This document shows, piece after piece, positions 1 to 5,667 of a stretch of 8,323 nt of DNA. Every line of letters starts with the position of its first letter. Within the stretch, counting starts at the first letter, position 1. This DNA comes from Clostridiales bacterium (GTDB taxonomy: Bacteria; Bacillota; Clostridia; Oscillospirales; Oscillospiraceae). The DNA is taken from contig JAJQAS010000154.1 in the NCBI GenBank assembly GCA_021203685.1, positions 1 through 8,323 on the forward strand. Direction: 5' to 3'. A program made the translations under genes and the position numbers. A model generated the notes under the pieces. That model worked only from the letters and a program-made list of their open reading frames with translations. It ran no database searches and was not told the DNA's origin.

Positions 1-96
1 CGCCTCCCCTGAAAGGGGAGGGGGACCATGCGAAGCATGGTGGAGGGGTTTCCGCTGGAATTTCAGACAAGGCTGATTCAAAGGGATAACCAATTT
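1..96 (+). repeat. Dispersed two-hairpin repeat, copy R1 (long form, cut by window edge)
   Basis: The copy opens with a constant hairpin, CCTCCCC-TGAAA-GGGGAGG. A second palindrome follows, ACCATGC-GAA-GCATGGT at 25-41, then the signature GGAGGGGTTTC and a tail containing ACAAGGCTGATTCAAAGGG. The same arrangement, tail included, recurs in reverse orientation at 2387-2503. Shorter relatives lie at 2544-2650, 3781-3927, 7068-7137 and 8269-8323. Its left part is outside the window. It contains an ATG in frame with argF, so an apparent N-terminal extension of that gene is repeat-derived. Confidence 0.85.
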
Positions 97-123
97 GCTA
101 ATTTATTTAGAGGGTACCTTTCC

Positions 124-1053
124 ATGACAAAACATCTGCTGAAAATGCTGGACCTGTCCCCGGACGACATCTACGAGATTTTGAACCTGGCGGACCAGCT
201 GAAATACGACCAGCTCCACGGCATCCCCCACCGGCTGCTGGAGGGCAAGACCCTGGTCACCATCTACGAAAAGCGCTCCACCCGCACCCGCATCAGCTTC
301 GAGACGGGGATGTTCCAGCTGGGGGGCCTCGCCATGTACCTCTCCGGCAAGGAGAGCCAGGTGGGCCGGGGTGAGCCGATGGAGGACACCGCCCGCACCC
401 TGAGCCGCTACTGCGACGGCATTATGATGCGCACCTTCCGCCAGGAGGACTTGGAGCAGCTGGCCCGGTACGCCACAGTGCCGGTCATCAACGGCATGAC
501 CGACTTCTCCCACCCCTGCCAGGTGCTGGCCGACCTGATGACCATTCGGGAGCGGTTCGCCCACCTGGACGGGCTGAAGCTGGCCTACGTGGGGGACGGG
601 GACAATATGTGCCAGTCCCTCATTGTGGGCGGGTTGAAATGCGGCATGGAGGTGGCGGCGTCCACCCCTCACGACTACCGGCCCAAACAGGAGATTTTGG
701 ACTTCGCCGCCTCCGACCCGGAGTTTGTGTTCACCCTGACGGATGATCCGAAAGAGGCGGTCAAAGACGCCGACGTGGTGTTCACCGACGTGTGGGTGTC
801 CATGGGCAAGGAGGCCGAGGCCGAGGAGCGGCGCAAAGCCTTCCAGGGCTACCAGGTGGACGACGCGCTGCTGACCCTGGCCGCCCCCGGCTGCATGGTG
901 CAGCACTGCCTCCCCGCCCACCGGGGGGAGGAGATCACCGCCGAAGTGTTCGAGGCCCACGCCGACGAAATTTTCGACGAGGCGGAGAACCGGCTCCATG
1001 TGCAGAAGGCCATTATGTGCCTGCTGCTGGGCGCCAAGGGCGAAGAAGACTGA
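124..1053 (+). CDS. argF: Ornithine carbamoyltransferase
   Basis: Transfers the carbamoyl group of carbamoyl phosphate to ornithine, giving citrulline, in cytoplasmic arginine biosynthesis. The 309-residue product has the family landmarks in order: carbamoyl-phosphate loop STRTR (52-56) in EKRSTRTRISFETG, HPCQ (130-133), the ornithine-side loop DVWVSMG (222-228), and HCLPAHRG (261-268) with the reactive Cys. Length fits anabolic ArgF; catabolic ArcB enzymes are usually somewhat longer, but the role is not proven. I chose ATG 124 because AGAGGG lies 9 nt upstream and MTKHLLKML is a normal start. The frame stays open to ATG 28, but those 32 codons are repeat R1 and similar residues arise from copy R5. 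It appears to be a single-gene unit: no other arginine gene is nearby and a terminator follows. Confidence 0.95.
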   Translation: MTKHLLKMLDLSPDDIYEILNLADQLKYDQLHGIPHRLLEGKTLVTIYEKRSTRTRISFETGMFQLGGLAMYLSGKESQVGRGEPMEDTARTLSRYCDGIMMRTFRQEDLEQLARYATVPVINGMTDFSHPCQVLADLMTIRERFAHLDGLKLAYVGDGDNMCQSLIVGGLKCGMEVAASTPHDYRPKQEILDFAASDPEFVFTLTDDPKEAVKDADVVFTDVWVSMGKEAEAEERRKAFQGYQVDDALLTLAAPGCMVQHCLPAHRGEEITAEVFEAHADEIFDEAENRLHVQKAIMCLLLGAKGEED

Positions 1054-1060
1054 AAACGAC

Positions 1061-1108
1061 AAAAGAGGCCGCTGCCAAAACAACAGTTTAGGCGTGGCCC
1101 CTTTTTTT
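1061..1108 (+). terminator. Intrinsic terminator after argF
   Basis: Eight bases past the argF stop, AAAAGAGGCCGCTGCC can pair imperfectly with GGCGTGGCCCCTTTT, and the hairpin runs into a T-rich tract. This separates argF transcription from the next gene, which has its own promoter immediately downstream. Confidence 0.7.
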
Positions 1109-1120
1109 GCACTTTTTCTC

Positions 1121-1148
1121 TTGCTTTTTTTCCGAAACTGGCTAAAAT
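1121..1148 (+). promoter_or_regulatory. Probable promoter of the CobW-type gene
   Basis: TTGCTT (1121-1126) and TAAAAT (1143-1148) are separated by 16 bp and lie just past the argF terminator. Transcription would start near 1155. That leaves only about 6 nt before ATG 1161 but a normal leader before ATG 1188, which supports the later start. I saw no clear Zur-like palindrome here, but metal regulation cannot be excluded by eye. Confidence 0.55.
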
Positions 1149-1187
1149 AAGAGACACACTATGAAACACCAAAGGAAGTATCATATT

Positions 1188-2381
1188 ATGACGACAATCG
1201 ACATTATCTCCGGCTTTTTGGGCGCGGGGAAAACCACCCTTATCAAGAAACTCATCAGCGAAGCCTTCCAGGGTCAGAAGCTGGTGCTCATCGAAAACGA
1301 ATTCGGTGAAATCGGCATCGACGGCGGTTTCCTCAAGGACGCCGGTATCCAAATCACCGAGATGAACTCCGGCTGCATCTGCTGCTCTCTGGTGGGCGAC
1401 TTCGGCCAGGCCCTGCGGCAGGTGCTGGAGCAGTACCACCCCGACCGCATCCTCATCGAGCCGTCCGGCGTGGGCAAGCTCTCCGACGTGTCCAAGGCCG
1501 TGGGCCGTGTGGCCGAGGAGACCGACATGAAGCTGGGCAGCGCCGTCACCGTGGTCAACGCCAAAAAGTGCAAGATGTATATGAAGAACTTCGGTGAGTT
1601 CTTCAACGACCAGGTGGAACACGCGGGCACCGTCATCCTCAGCCGCACCCAGGACATGAGCGAGGCCAAATTGCAGGAGGTCATCGACCTCATCCGGGGC
1701 AAGAACCCCCGGGCCACCATCGTCACCACCCCCTGGGACGACCTGACCGGCGCGCAAATTCTCTCCGCCATCGCCGGGGGCGACTCCCTGGCCGACGAGC
1801 TGATGGCCCTGCTCCACGCCCAGGGCGATGGCCACGACGAGCATCATCACCATCACTACGATGAAAACGGCGTCTGCTCCTGCGGTCACCACCACGACGA
1901 CGAGGACGAGGCGCCCGACCATCATCACCACCATCATGACCACGATGAGGAGGGCCACGAGCACCACCATCACCACCACGATGAGGATGAGGAGCACGAG
2001 CATCACCATCATCACCACCATGAGGAGGAGGGCCACGAGCATCACCATCATCATGACCATGACGAGTGCGGCTGCGGCCACCACCATCACCACCACGGCC
2101 ACGACGCCGACGAGGTATTCACCTCCTGGGGCATGGAGTCTCCCCGGAAGTTCACCGAGGCGGAGATCAAGACCGCTCTGGAGGCCCTGGACACTGGCGC
2201 TTACGGCGCGGTGCTGCGCTCCAAGGGCATCGTACCCTGCGTGGACGGCACCTGGCTCCACTTCGACATGGTGCCCGGTGAGATCGAAATTCGCCGGGGC
2301 AGCGCGGACTACACCGGGCGGCTCTGCGTCATCGGCTCCCAGCTGAAAGAGGAGCAGGTGCAGGCGCTGTTCAATCTGTAA
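1188..2381 (+). CDS. CobW/G3E-family GTPase with His-rich insert (putative metallochaperone)
   Basis: A 397-residue cytoplasmic GTPase of the G3E family (CobW/YjiA/ZNG1 type), which delivers or inserts transition metals in a GTP-dependent way. Visible motifs are Walker A GFLGAGKT (9-16), ENEFGEIGID (36-45), the metal-binding GCICC (62-66), EPSG (91-94) in the switch II region, and SRTQD (152-156) in place of the NKxD base-recognition motif. Residues about 214-306 form an acidic, histidine-rich stretch with about 45 His and two C-x-C pairs (230/232 and 294/296). A CobW C-terminal domain follows (about 309-397). Start: ATG 1188 has AGGAAG upstream; the in-frame ATG 1161 has a weak site and would sit almost on the transcription start. 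The likely metal is zinc, with nickel or cobalt possible; the sequence does not decide. No hydrogenase, urease or cobalamin genes are nearby. Confidence 0.88.
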   Translation: MTTIDIISGFLGAGKTTLIKKLISEAFQGQKLVLIENEFGEIGIDGGFLKDAGIQITEMNSGCICCSLVGDFGQALRQVLEQYHPDRILIEPSGVGKLSDVSKAVGRVAEETDMKLGSAVTVVNAKKCKMYMKNFGEFFNDQVEHAGTVILSRTQDMSEAKLQEVIDLIRGKNPRATIVTTPWDDLTGAQILSAIAGGDSLADELMALLHAQGDGHDEHHHHHYDENGVCSCGHHHDDEDEAPDHHHHHHDHDEEGHEHHHHHHDEDEEHEHHHHHHHEEEGHEHHHHHDHDECGCGHHHHHHGHDADEVFTSWGMESPRKFTEAEIKTALEALDTGAYGAVLRSKGIVPCVDGTWLHFDMVPGEIEIRRGSADYTGRLCVIGSQLKEEQVQALFNL

Positions 2382-2386
2382 ACTAA

Positions 2387-2503
2387 AATTGGTTACCCCT
2401 TTGAATCAGCCTTGTCAATGATTCCGACGAGAAACCCCTCCACCATGCTTCGCATGGTCCCCCTCCCCTTTCAGGGGAGGCGAGGGGAATAGTGCTTGCT
2501 GTT
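2387..2503 (-). repeat. Dispersed two-hairpin repeat, copy R2 (long form, inverted)
   Basis: Read on the minus strand this is the partner of R1: constant hairpin, ACCATGC...GCATGGT palindrome (2442-2458), GGAGGGGTTTC, then a tail with GACAAGGCTGATTCAAAGG and GGTAACCAATTT. It begins 6 bases after the CobW stop. Its outer edge (2479-2503) carries AGTGCTTGC, matched in reverse by GCAAGCATTATCC at the edge of R5. No separate terminator is visible for the CobW gene, so the hairpins may serve that role. Confidence 0.85.
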
Positions 2504-2543
2504 TGGTCAGCATTACTGCTTGGCATAGTGCCAGTTTTCCGTG

Positions 2544-2650
2544 GAGAACTACCGTTCGGTAACCGACCACCCCTCTTGCCTCCCCTGAAAGGGGAGGAGG
2601 GCCGCCGCCTTCAGGCGGTGGCGGAGGGGTTTCTACCACAAGGCTGAACA
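2544..2650 (+). repeat. Dispersed two-hairpin repeat, copy R3
   Basis: It begins with GAGAACTACCGTTCGGTAA and CGACCACCCCTCTTGCC, an outer arm also found in reverse at the edge of R4. The constant CCTCCCC-TGAAA-GGGGAGG hairpin follows, then a different second hairpin (GCCGCCGCCT-TC-AGGCGGTGGC) and GGAGGGGTTTC with a short ACAAGGCTGA tail. It faces R2 head to head. The 2382-2732 intergenic region is mostly these two copies; 2504-2543 between them shows nothing recognisable. Confidence 0.8.
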
Positions 2651-2732
2651 AAAGACAAAAAATACCTCCCTTTCTCCCCGGTGGGAGGAAGGGAGATTTC
2701 CCACGTTTTCTGCGGCGGAATGGAGGTTCCCC

Positions 2733-3680
2733 ATGGCCCAAAACCCGATCCCTGTCTACCTGATCGCCGGATTCCTGGACGGCGGCAAGACCAACTTTAT
2801 CGCCCCCATGCTCTCCGGCAGGGACTTCACCGAGGACGAGCACACCCTCTTAATTGTCACCGAGGAGGGCGAGGAGGAATATGACCTGGACGCCCTGCGC
2901 CAGCGGGACGTGCGGGTGGAGTTCATCGACGGCGAGGAGGAGTTCACCAAAGAGCGCCTGGCCAGGCTGGACGCCAAGTATCAGCCCTCCCAAATCGTCA
3001 TCGAGTACAACGGTATGTGGCAAATCGCCGCCACCCAGGACGTTTTCCCCGACCACTGGACGCTGTACCAGATCGTCACCATCATCGAGTCCCCCACCTT
3101 CAACAGCTATGCCAAAAACATGGCCAGCCTGATGATGGAGAAGCTGCGGCTGGCCGACCTGATCGTCTTTAACCGCTGCACCGACGAGCTGGCCCCCATG
3201 CTCCGCCAGCGGAACATCAAGCTGCTCAACCGCCGGGCGGAAATCTACCTGGAGTTCGACGGCGAGCGGATGGAGGAGTACGACGACGGCAGCGTCTGCC
3301 CCTTCGACCTGTCCAAGCCGGTGCTGGAGCTGAGCGACGAGGACTTCGGCTTCTGGTATACCGATTGCCAGGACAAGCCCGACCGCTACGAGGGTAAACT
3401 GGTGCGGTTCCGGGGCATGGTGGCCCAGTCCCCCAAGTTCCCCAGAGGCTCCTACGCCGTGGGTCGGTTCGCTATGGTCTGCTGCGCCCAGGATATGGCC
3501 TTTTTGGGGATGCTCTGCTACGGCCCGGAGCAAAAAAAGCTGCAAAACAAGGACTGGGTGGAGGTCACTGCCCGGGTGCGTATCAAGAATCTGCGGGTGC
3601 TGGGGGGCGAAGGCCCGGTGCTGTACACCACCGAGGTCAGGCCCGCAAAAGCCCCGGAGGACGCGATGGTGTATTTCTAA
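2733..3680 (+). CDS. Degenerate G3E GTPase-like protein with DUF1980/TIGR03943-like C-terminus
   Basis: A 315-residue protein with two parts. The N-terminal part (about 6-190) reads like a CobW relative: IAGFLDGGKTNF holds a P-loop (13-20), IEYNGMW (90-96) occupies the place of E-x-SG, and FNRCTD (146-151) the place of NKxD. The CxCC metal motif typical of G3E proteins is absent. The C-terminal part (about 205-315), with YEGKLVRFRG, GRFAMVCCAQDM (Cys pair 250-251) and DWVEV, resembles the soluble domain of DUF1980/TIGR03943 proteins, which elsewhere accompany DUF318-type permeases. That resemblance is from memory. No transmembrane segment is seen. The start at 2733 has GGAGG 7 nt upstream. 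Probable role: metal homeostasis beside the upstream CobW protein. Active GTPase function is uncertain. Confidence 0.75.
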   Translation: MAQNPIPVYLIAGFLDGGKTNFIAPMLSGRDFTEDEHTLLIVTEEGEEEYDLDALRQRDVRVEFIDGEEEFTKERLARLDAKYQPSQIVIEYNGMWQIAATQDVFPDHWTLYQIVTIIESPTFNSYAKNMASLMMEKLRLADLIVFNRCTDELAPMLRQRNIKLLNRRAEIYLEFDGERMEEYDDGSVCPFDLSKPVLELSDEDFGFWYTDCQDKPDRYEGKLVRFRGMVAQSPKFPRGSYAVGRFAMVCCAQDMAFLGMLCYGPEQKKLQNKDWVEVTARVRIKNLRVLGGEGPVLYTTEVRPAKAPEDAMVYF

Positions 3681-3743
3681 TTAGCAATTAGCAATGTGCA
3701 ATGTGCAATGGAGCTGTTAGCTTTTAGCTGCTAGCTGTTAGCT
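3681..3743. repeat. Short tandem repeats after the G3E-like gene
   Basis: Directly after the stop codon are TTAGCAATTAGC, two copies of the heptamer AATGTGC plus AAT (3693-3709), and then iterations of TTAGCT/AGCTG up to 3743. The heptamer recurs three times inside the 3' end of thiM. These look like slippage-prone simple repeats. No convincing terminator was found for the preceding gene. Confidence 0.75.
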
Positions 3744-3780
3744 TGGATAGTGCTTGACGTTTCGCCTGTGTTTTTGCCCA

Positions 3781-3927
3781 ACCTTGGAGGGATTCCGGCG
3801 AAACCCCTCCGTCACCGCCTAAAGGCGGCGGCCCTCCTCCGCCGTCAAGAGGCACTTCCGGGGCTGCGCCCCTCCCTGCCCTTTCAGGGGAGGCAAGGGG
3901 GTGGTCAATTACCGAACGATAGTTCTC
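3781..3927 (-). repeat. Dispersed two-hairpin repeat, copy R4 (composite)
   Basis: On the minus strand it runs from GAGAACTATCGTTCGGTAA (outer arm shared with R3) through the constant hairpin, here with one stem mismatch, to GGAGGGGTTTCGCCGGAAT. The middle is longer than in other copies. It holds a GC hairpin (GGGGCGCAGCCCC) and a second one (CCGCCGCCTTTAGGCGG), as if two variable modules were joined. Neighbouring bases 3744-3780 include ATAGTGCTTG, also seen at the edge of R2. Apparent short reading frames here are repeat sequence. Confidence 0.8.
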
Positions 3928-3951
3928 TGAATCAAACTATAAATTGAAACC

Positions 3952-4000
3952 AAAAATCCCGCCCAAACCCAACAAAACCAGTTGGATTCGGGCGGGATTT
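3952..4000 (-). terminator. Intrinsic terminator of metY
   Basis: The arms 3954-3973 and 3981-4000 form a 20-bp stem. Read on the minus strand its two imperfect positions become G-U pairs, and the stem is followed by TTTTT (3956-3952), so it terminates minus-strand transcription. It lies about 20 nt past the metY stop codon. Confidence 0.92.
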
Positions 4001-4018
4001 GTTTGCATTTTTGGATAC

Positions 4019-5305
4019 TTACTTGATGCCGTCCAGTGCCTGGGCCAGGTCGGCAATCAAATCGTCCTTGTCCTCCAGGCCGCAGGACATCCGCACCAGC
4101 TCGGCGGGAACGCCGGCGGCTTTCAGCTGCTCATCGTTCATCTGGCGGTGGGTGGAGGTGGCCGGGTTCAGGCAGCAGGTACGGGCGTCGGCCACATGGG
4201 TCTCAATGGCGGCCAGCTTCAGGCCCTTCATGAAGGTGCTGGCGGCCTCCCGGCCCCCCTTCAGGCCGAAGGACACCACGCCGCAGCCGCCGTTGGGCAG
4301 GTATTTTTGCGCCAGCTCGTGGTAGGGGTCGCCCTCCAGGTCGGAGTAGATGACATAGGCCACCTTGGGGTGGTTCTGGAGGAACTGGGCCACCGCCCGT
4401 CCGTTTTCCACATGGCGGGCCATGCGGACGTGGAGGGACTCCAGCCCCAGGTTCAGCAGGAAAGCGTTCTGAGGGGACTGAATGCTGCCGAAGTCCCGCA
4501 TGAGCTGGGCGGTGCATTTGGTGATAAAGGCCCCGCCCTGGCCGAACTTCTCGGCGTAGGTGATGCCGTGGTAGGATTCATCCGGGGTGCAGAGGCCGGG
4601 GAACTTTGCCGCGTGAGCCATCCAGTTGAAGTTGCCGGAGTCCACGATGGCGCCGCCCACGGCGGCCCCATGGCCGTCCATATACTTGGTGGTGGAGTGG
4701 GTGACGATGTCCGCGCCCCACTCGATGGGGCGGCAGTTCACCGGGGTGGGGAAGGTGTTGTCCACGATGAGGGGTACCCCGTGGGCGTGGGCGGCTTTGG
4801 CGAACTTCTCGATGTCCAGCACTGTCAGGGCGGGGTTGGCGATGGTCTCGCCGAACACGGCGCGGGTGTTGTCCTGGAAGGCGGCGTCCAGTTCCTCCTC
4901 GGTGCAGTCGGGGGAGACGAAGGTGGTGGTGATGCCCATTTTCGCCATGGTGACGGAAATCAGGTTAAAGGTGCCGCCGTAGATGGAGGAGGAGGCCACG
5001 ATGTGGCTGCCGCACTCGCAGATGTTGAACAGGGCGAAGAAGTTGGCCGCCTGACCGGAGGAGGTCAGCATACCGGCTGTGCCGCCCTCCATGTCCGCGA
5101 TCTTGGCCGCCACATAGTCGTTGGTGGGGTTTTGCAGCCGGGTGTAAAAGTAACCGGCCTCTTCCAGGTCGAAGAGCCTGCCCATGTCCTCGCTGGTGTC
5201 GTACTTGAAGGTGGTGGACTGGATGATGGGGATCTGGCGGGGCTGGCCGTTGCCGGGGGTGTAGCCGGACTGGACGCATTTGGTGTTGATTTTGTAGTTG
5301 CTCAT
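4019..5305 (-). CDS. metY: O-acetylhomoserine sulfhydrylase (aminocarboxypropyltransferase)
   Basis: A 428-residue pyridoxal-phosphate enzyme of the Cys/Met metabolism family. It joins O-acetylhomoserine with sulfide to give homocysteine, allowing direct sulfhydrylation in methionine synthesis; relatives can also act on O-acetylserine. Evidence: the MetY-like opening TKCVQSGYTPGNGQPRQIPI, YTRLQNPT (54-61), SSGQAA (82-87), VDNTF with Asp182 for the cofactor ring nitrogen, and HSTTKYMDGHG with the Schiff-base Lys207. Length is typical of MetY and longer than cystathionine gamma-synthase (about 380 residues). Start: AGAAGG precedes the ATG by about 8 nt. It is a single-gene unit on the minus strand with its own terminator and promoter, divergent from thiW. 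Confidence 0.95.
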   Translation of the reverse strand: MSNYKINTKCVQSGYTPGNGQPRQIPIIQSTTFKYDTSEDMGRLFDLEEAGYFYTRLQNPTNDYVAAKIADMEGGTAGMLTSSGQAANFFALFNICECGSHIVASSSIYGGTFNLISVTMAKMGITTTFVSPDCTEEELDAAFQDNTRAVFGETIANPALTVLDIEKFAKAAHAHGVPLIVDNTFPTPVNCRPIEWGADIVTHSTTKYMDGHGAAVGGAIVDSGNFNWMAHAAKFPGLCTPDESYHGITYAEKFGQGGAFITKCTAQLMRDFGSIQSPQNAFLLNLGLESLHVRMARHVENGRAVAQFLQNHPKVAYVIYSDLEGDPYHELAQKYLPNGGCGVVSFGLKGGREAASTFMKGLKLAAIETHVADARTCCLNPATSTHRQMNDEQLKAAGVPAELVRMSCGLEDKDDLIADLAQALDGIK

Positions 5306-5448
5306 GGTGCATACCTTCTTTTTTGCAGGATGAAGTTTTGGCGGGTAGTACCTTACTCAGTCCTGACATGAAATCCTATATGTGTAGGGGTTTCAACGCA
5401 AAACTGAAAAACAGGATACCCAGATGTTCTGTTTCAGCAATTTCTATC
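5306..5448 (-). other. metY 5' leader, about 140 nt, no known riboswitch recognised
   Basis: This is the untranslated leader from the predicted start near 5448 to the metY start codon. CTGAAACAG (near its 5' end) can pair with CTGTTTTTCAG, and the hairpin is followed by TTTT, which could be a weak attenuator. AGGAT/ATCCT can close a later stem. I found no S-box core (SAM-I), SAM-II motif or T-box sequence. The segment TTGCGTTGAAACCCCT (minus strand, 5401-5386) is identical to the start of repeat copy R6. Confidence 0.4.
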
Positions 5449-5454
5449 ACAAAG

Positions 5455-5484
5455 AGTATAGCATTTTTCCGGGGCGGCTGTCAA
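5455..5484 (-). promoter_or_regulatory. metY: metY promoter
   Basis: On the minus strand a perfect -35 box TTGACA (5484-5479) and -10 box TATACT (5460-5455) are separated by 18 bp. Transcription would start near 5448. The -35 region lies in a 14-bp sequence repeated, inverted, at the divergent thiW promoter. Confidence 0.85.
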
Positions 5485-5536
5485 TCTGCGGCGGACATTT
5501 CCGTGGGAGCGCGATGTTTTCCTTGACAGCCGCCCC
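5471..5536. repeat. Perfect 14-bp inverted repeat carrying both divergent -35 boxes
   Basis: GGGGCGGCTGTCAA at 5471-5484 is the exact reverse complement of TTGACAGCCGCCCC at 5523-5536, with a 38-bp spacer. Each arm contains one -35 hexamer plus the first 8 bp of that promoter's spacer. It could be a pair of binding sites for one regulator, or a duplicated promoter segment. Confidence 0.85.
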
Positions 5537-5551
5537 TCCCGCCGCTATAAT
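5523..5551 (+). promoter_or_regulatory. thiW: thiW-thiM promoter (perfect consensus)
   Basis: TTGACA (5523-5528), 17-bp spacer, TATAAT (5546-5551): a full consensus vegetative promoter. Transcription would begin near 5558, leaving a leader of about 110 nt filled largely by the hairpin at 5569-5622. Such a strong promoter suggests that control acts after initiation or through a repressor. Confidence 0.92.
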
Positions 5552-5568
5552 AAACCCAGAGTGACAGC

Positions 5569-5622
5569 AAAGGCGTCACGAAGGGGCATACCACCGCGGG
5601 TATGATTCTTCGTGACGCCTTT
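5569..5622 (+). terminator. Long leader hairpin of thiW (possible attenuator)
   Basis: AAAGGCGTCACGAAG (5569-5583) pairs perfectly with CTTCGTGACGCCTTT (5608-5622), a 15-bp stem. Two G-U pairs and an inner 6-bp stem CATACC/GGTATG (5587-5592 and 5599-5604) extend it around a 6-nt loop. The bases after it, CTTTATAC, are a poor U-tract, so termination may be partial. GTGAC at 5561-5565 could alternatively pair with GTCAC (5575-5579) inside the left arm and compete with the long hairpin. The conserved TPP (THI-box) riboswitch segments expected before thiamine genes are not present. Confidence 0.7.
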
Positions 5623-5667
5623 CTTTATACTCTATCCCCAAAAAAGAACAGAAAAGGAGAACTCACC

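Noticed and set aside
28..123. N-terminal extension of ornithine carbamoyltransferase from ATG 28
   Set aside because: These codons are repeat R1; copy R5 gives nearly the same MRSMVEGF start in an unrelated context. ATG 124 has a ribosome binding site and a normal family start.
1161..1187. Nine-residue N-terminal extension of the CobW protein from ATG 1161
   Set aside because: It would start about 6 nt after the predicted transcription start with a poor ribosome binding site, whereas ATG 1188 has AGGAAG upstream and begins at the usual family start.
849..2261. 470-residue open frame on the minus strand across argF and the CobW gene
   Set aside because: It is the antisense shadow of GC-rich coding sequence (low-complexity Val/Met runs opposite the His-rich region), crosses the argF terminator and resembles no protein.
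1..2503. Composite transposon formed by R1 and R2
   Set aside because: No transposase gene and no target duplication are visible; only an inverted repeat pair can be supported.
2415..2843. 142-residue minus-strand frame between the two G3E genes
   Set aside because: It is composed of repeats R2 and R3, with low-complexity Pro/Gly runs and no family resemblance.
3681..3930. CRISPR array suggested by clustered short repeats
   Set aside because: Units are contiguous or palindromic with no regular unique spacers, and no cas genes are present.
3750..3947. 65-residue frame in the intergenic region before metY
   Set aside because: It is translated repeat R4; no ribosome binding site.
3944..5371. 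475-residue plus-strand frame opposite metY
   Set aside because: It is antisense to a well-supported enzyme gene, has composition typical of a shadow frame, and runs through the metY terminator and leader.
5569..5622. TPP riboswitch upstream of thiW
   Set aside because: The conserved TPP aptamer segments (CTGAGA and the ACCTGATCTGG-like arm) are absent; only a simple long hairpin is present.
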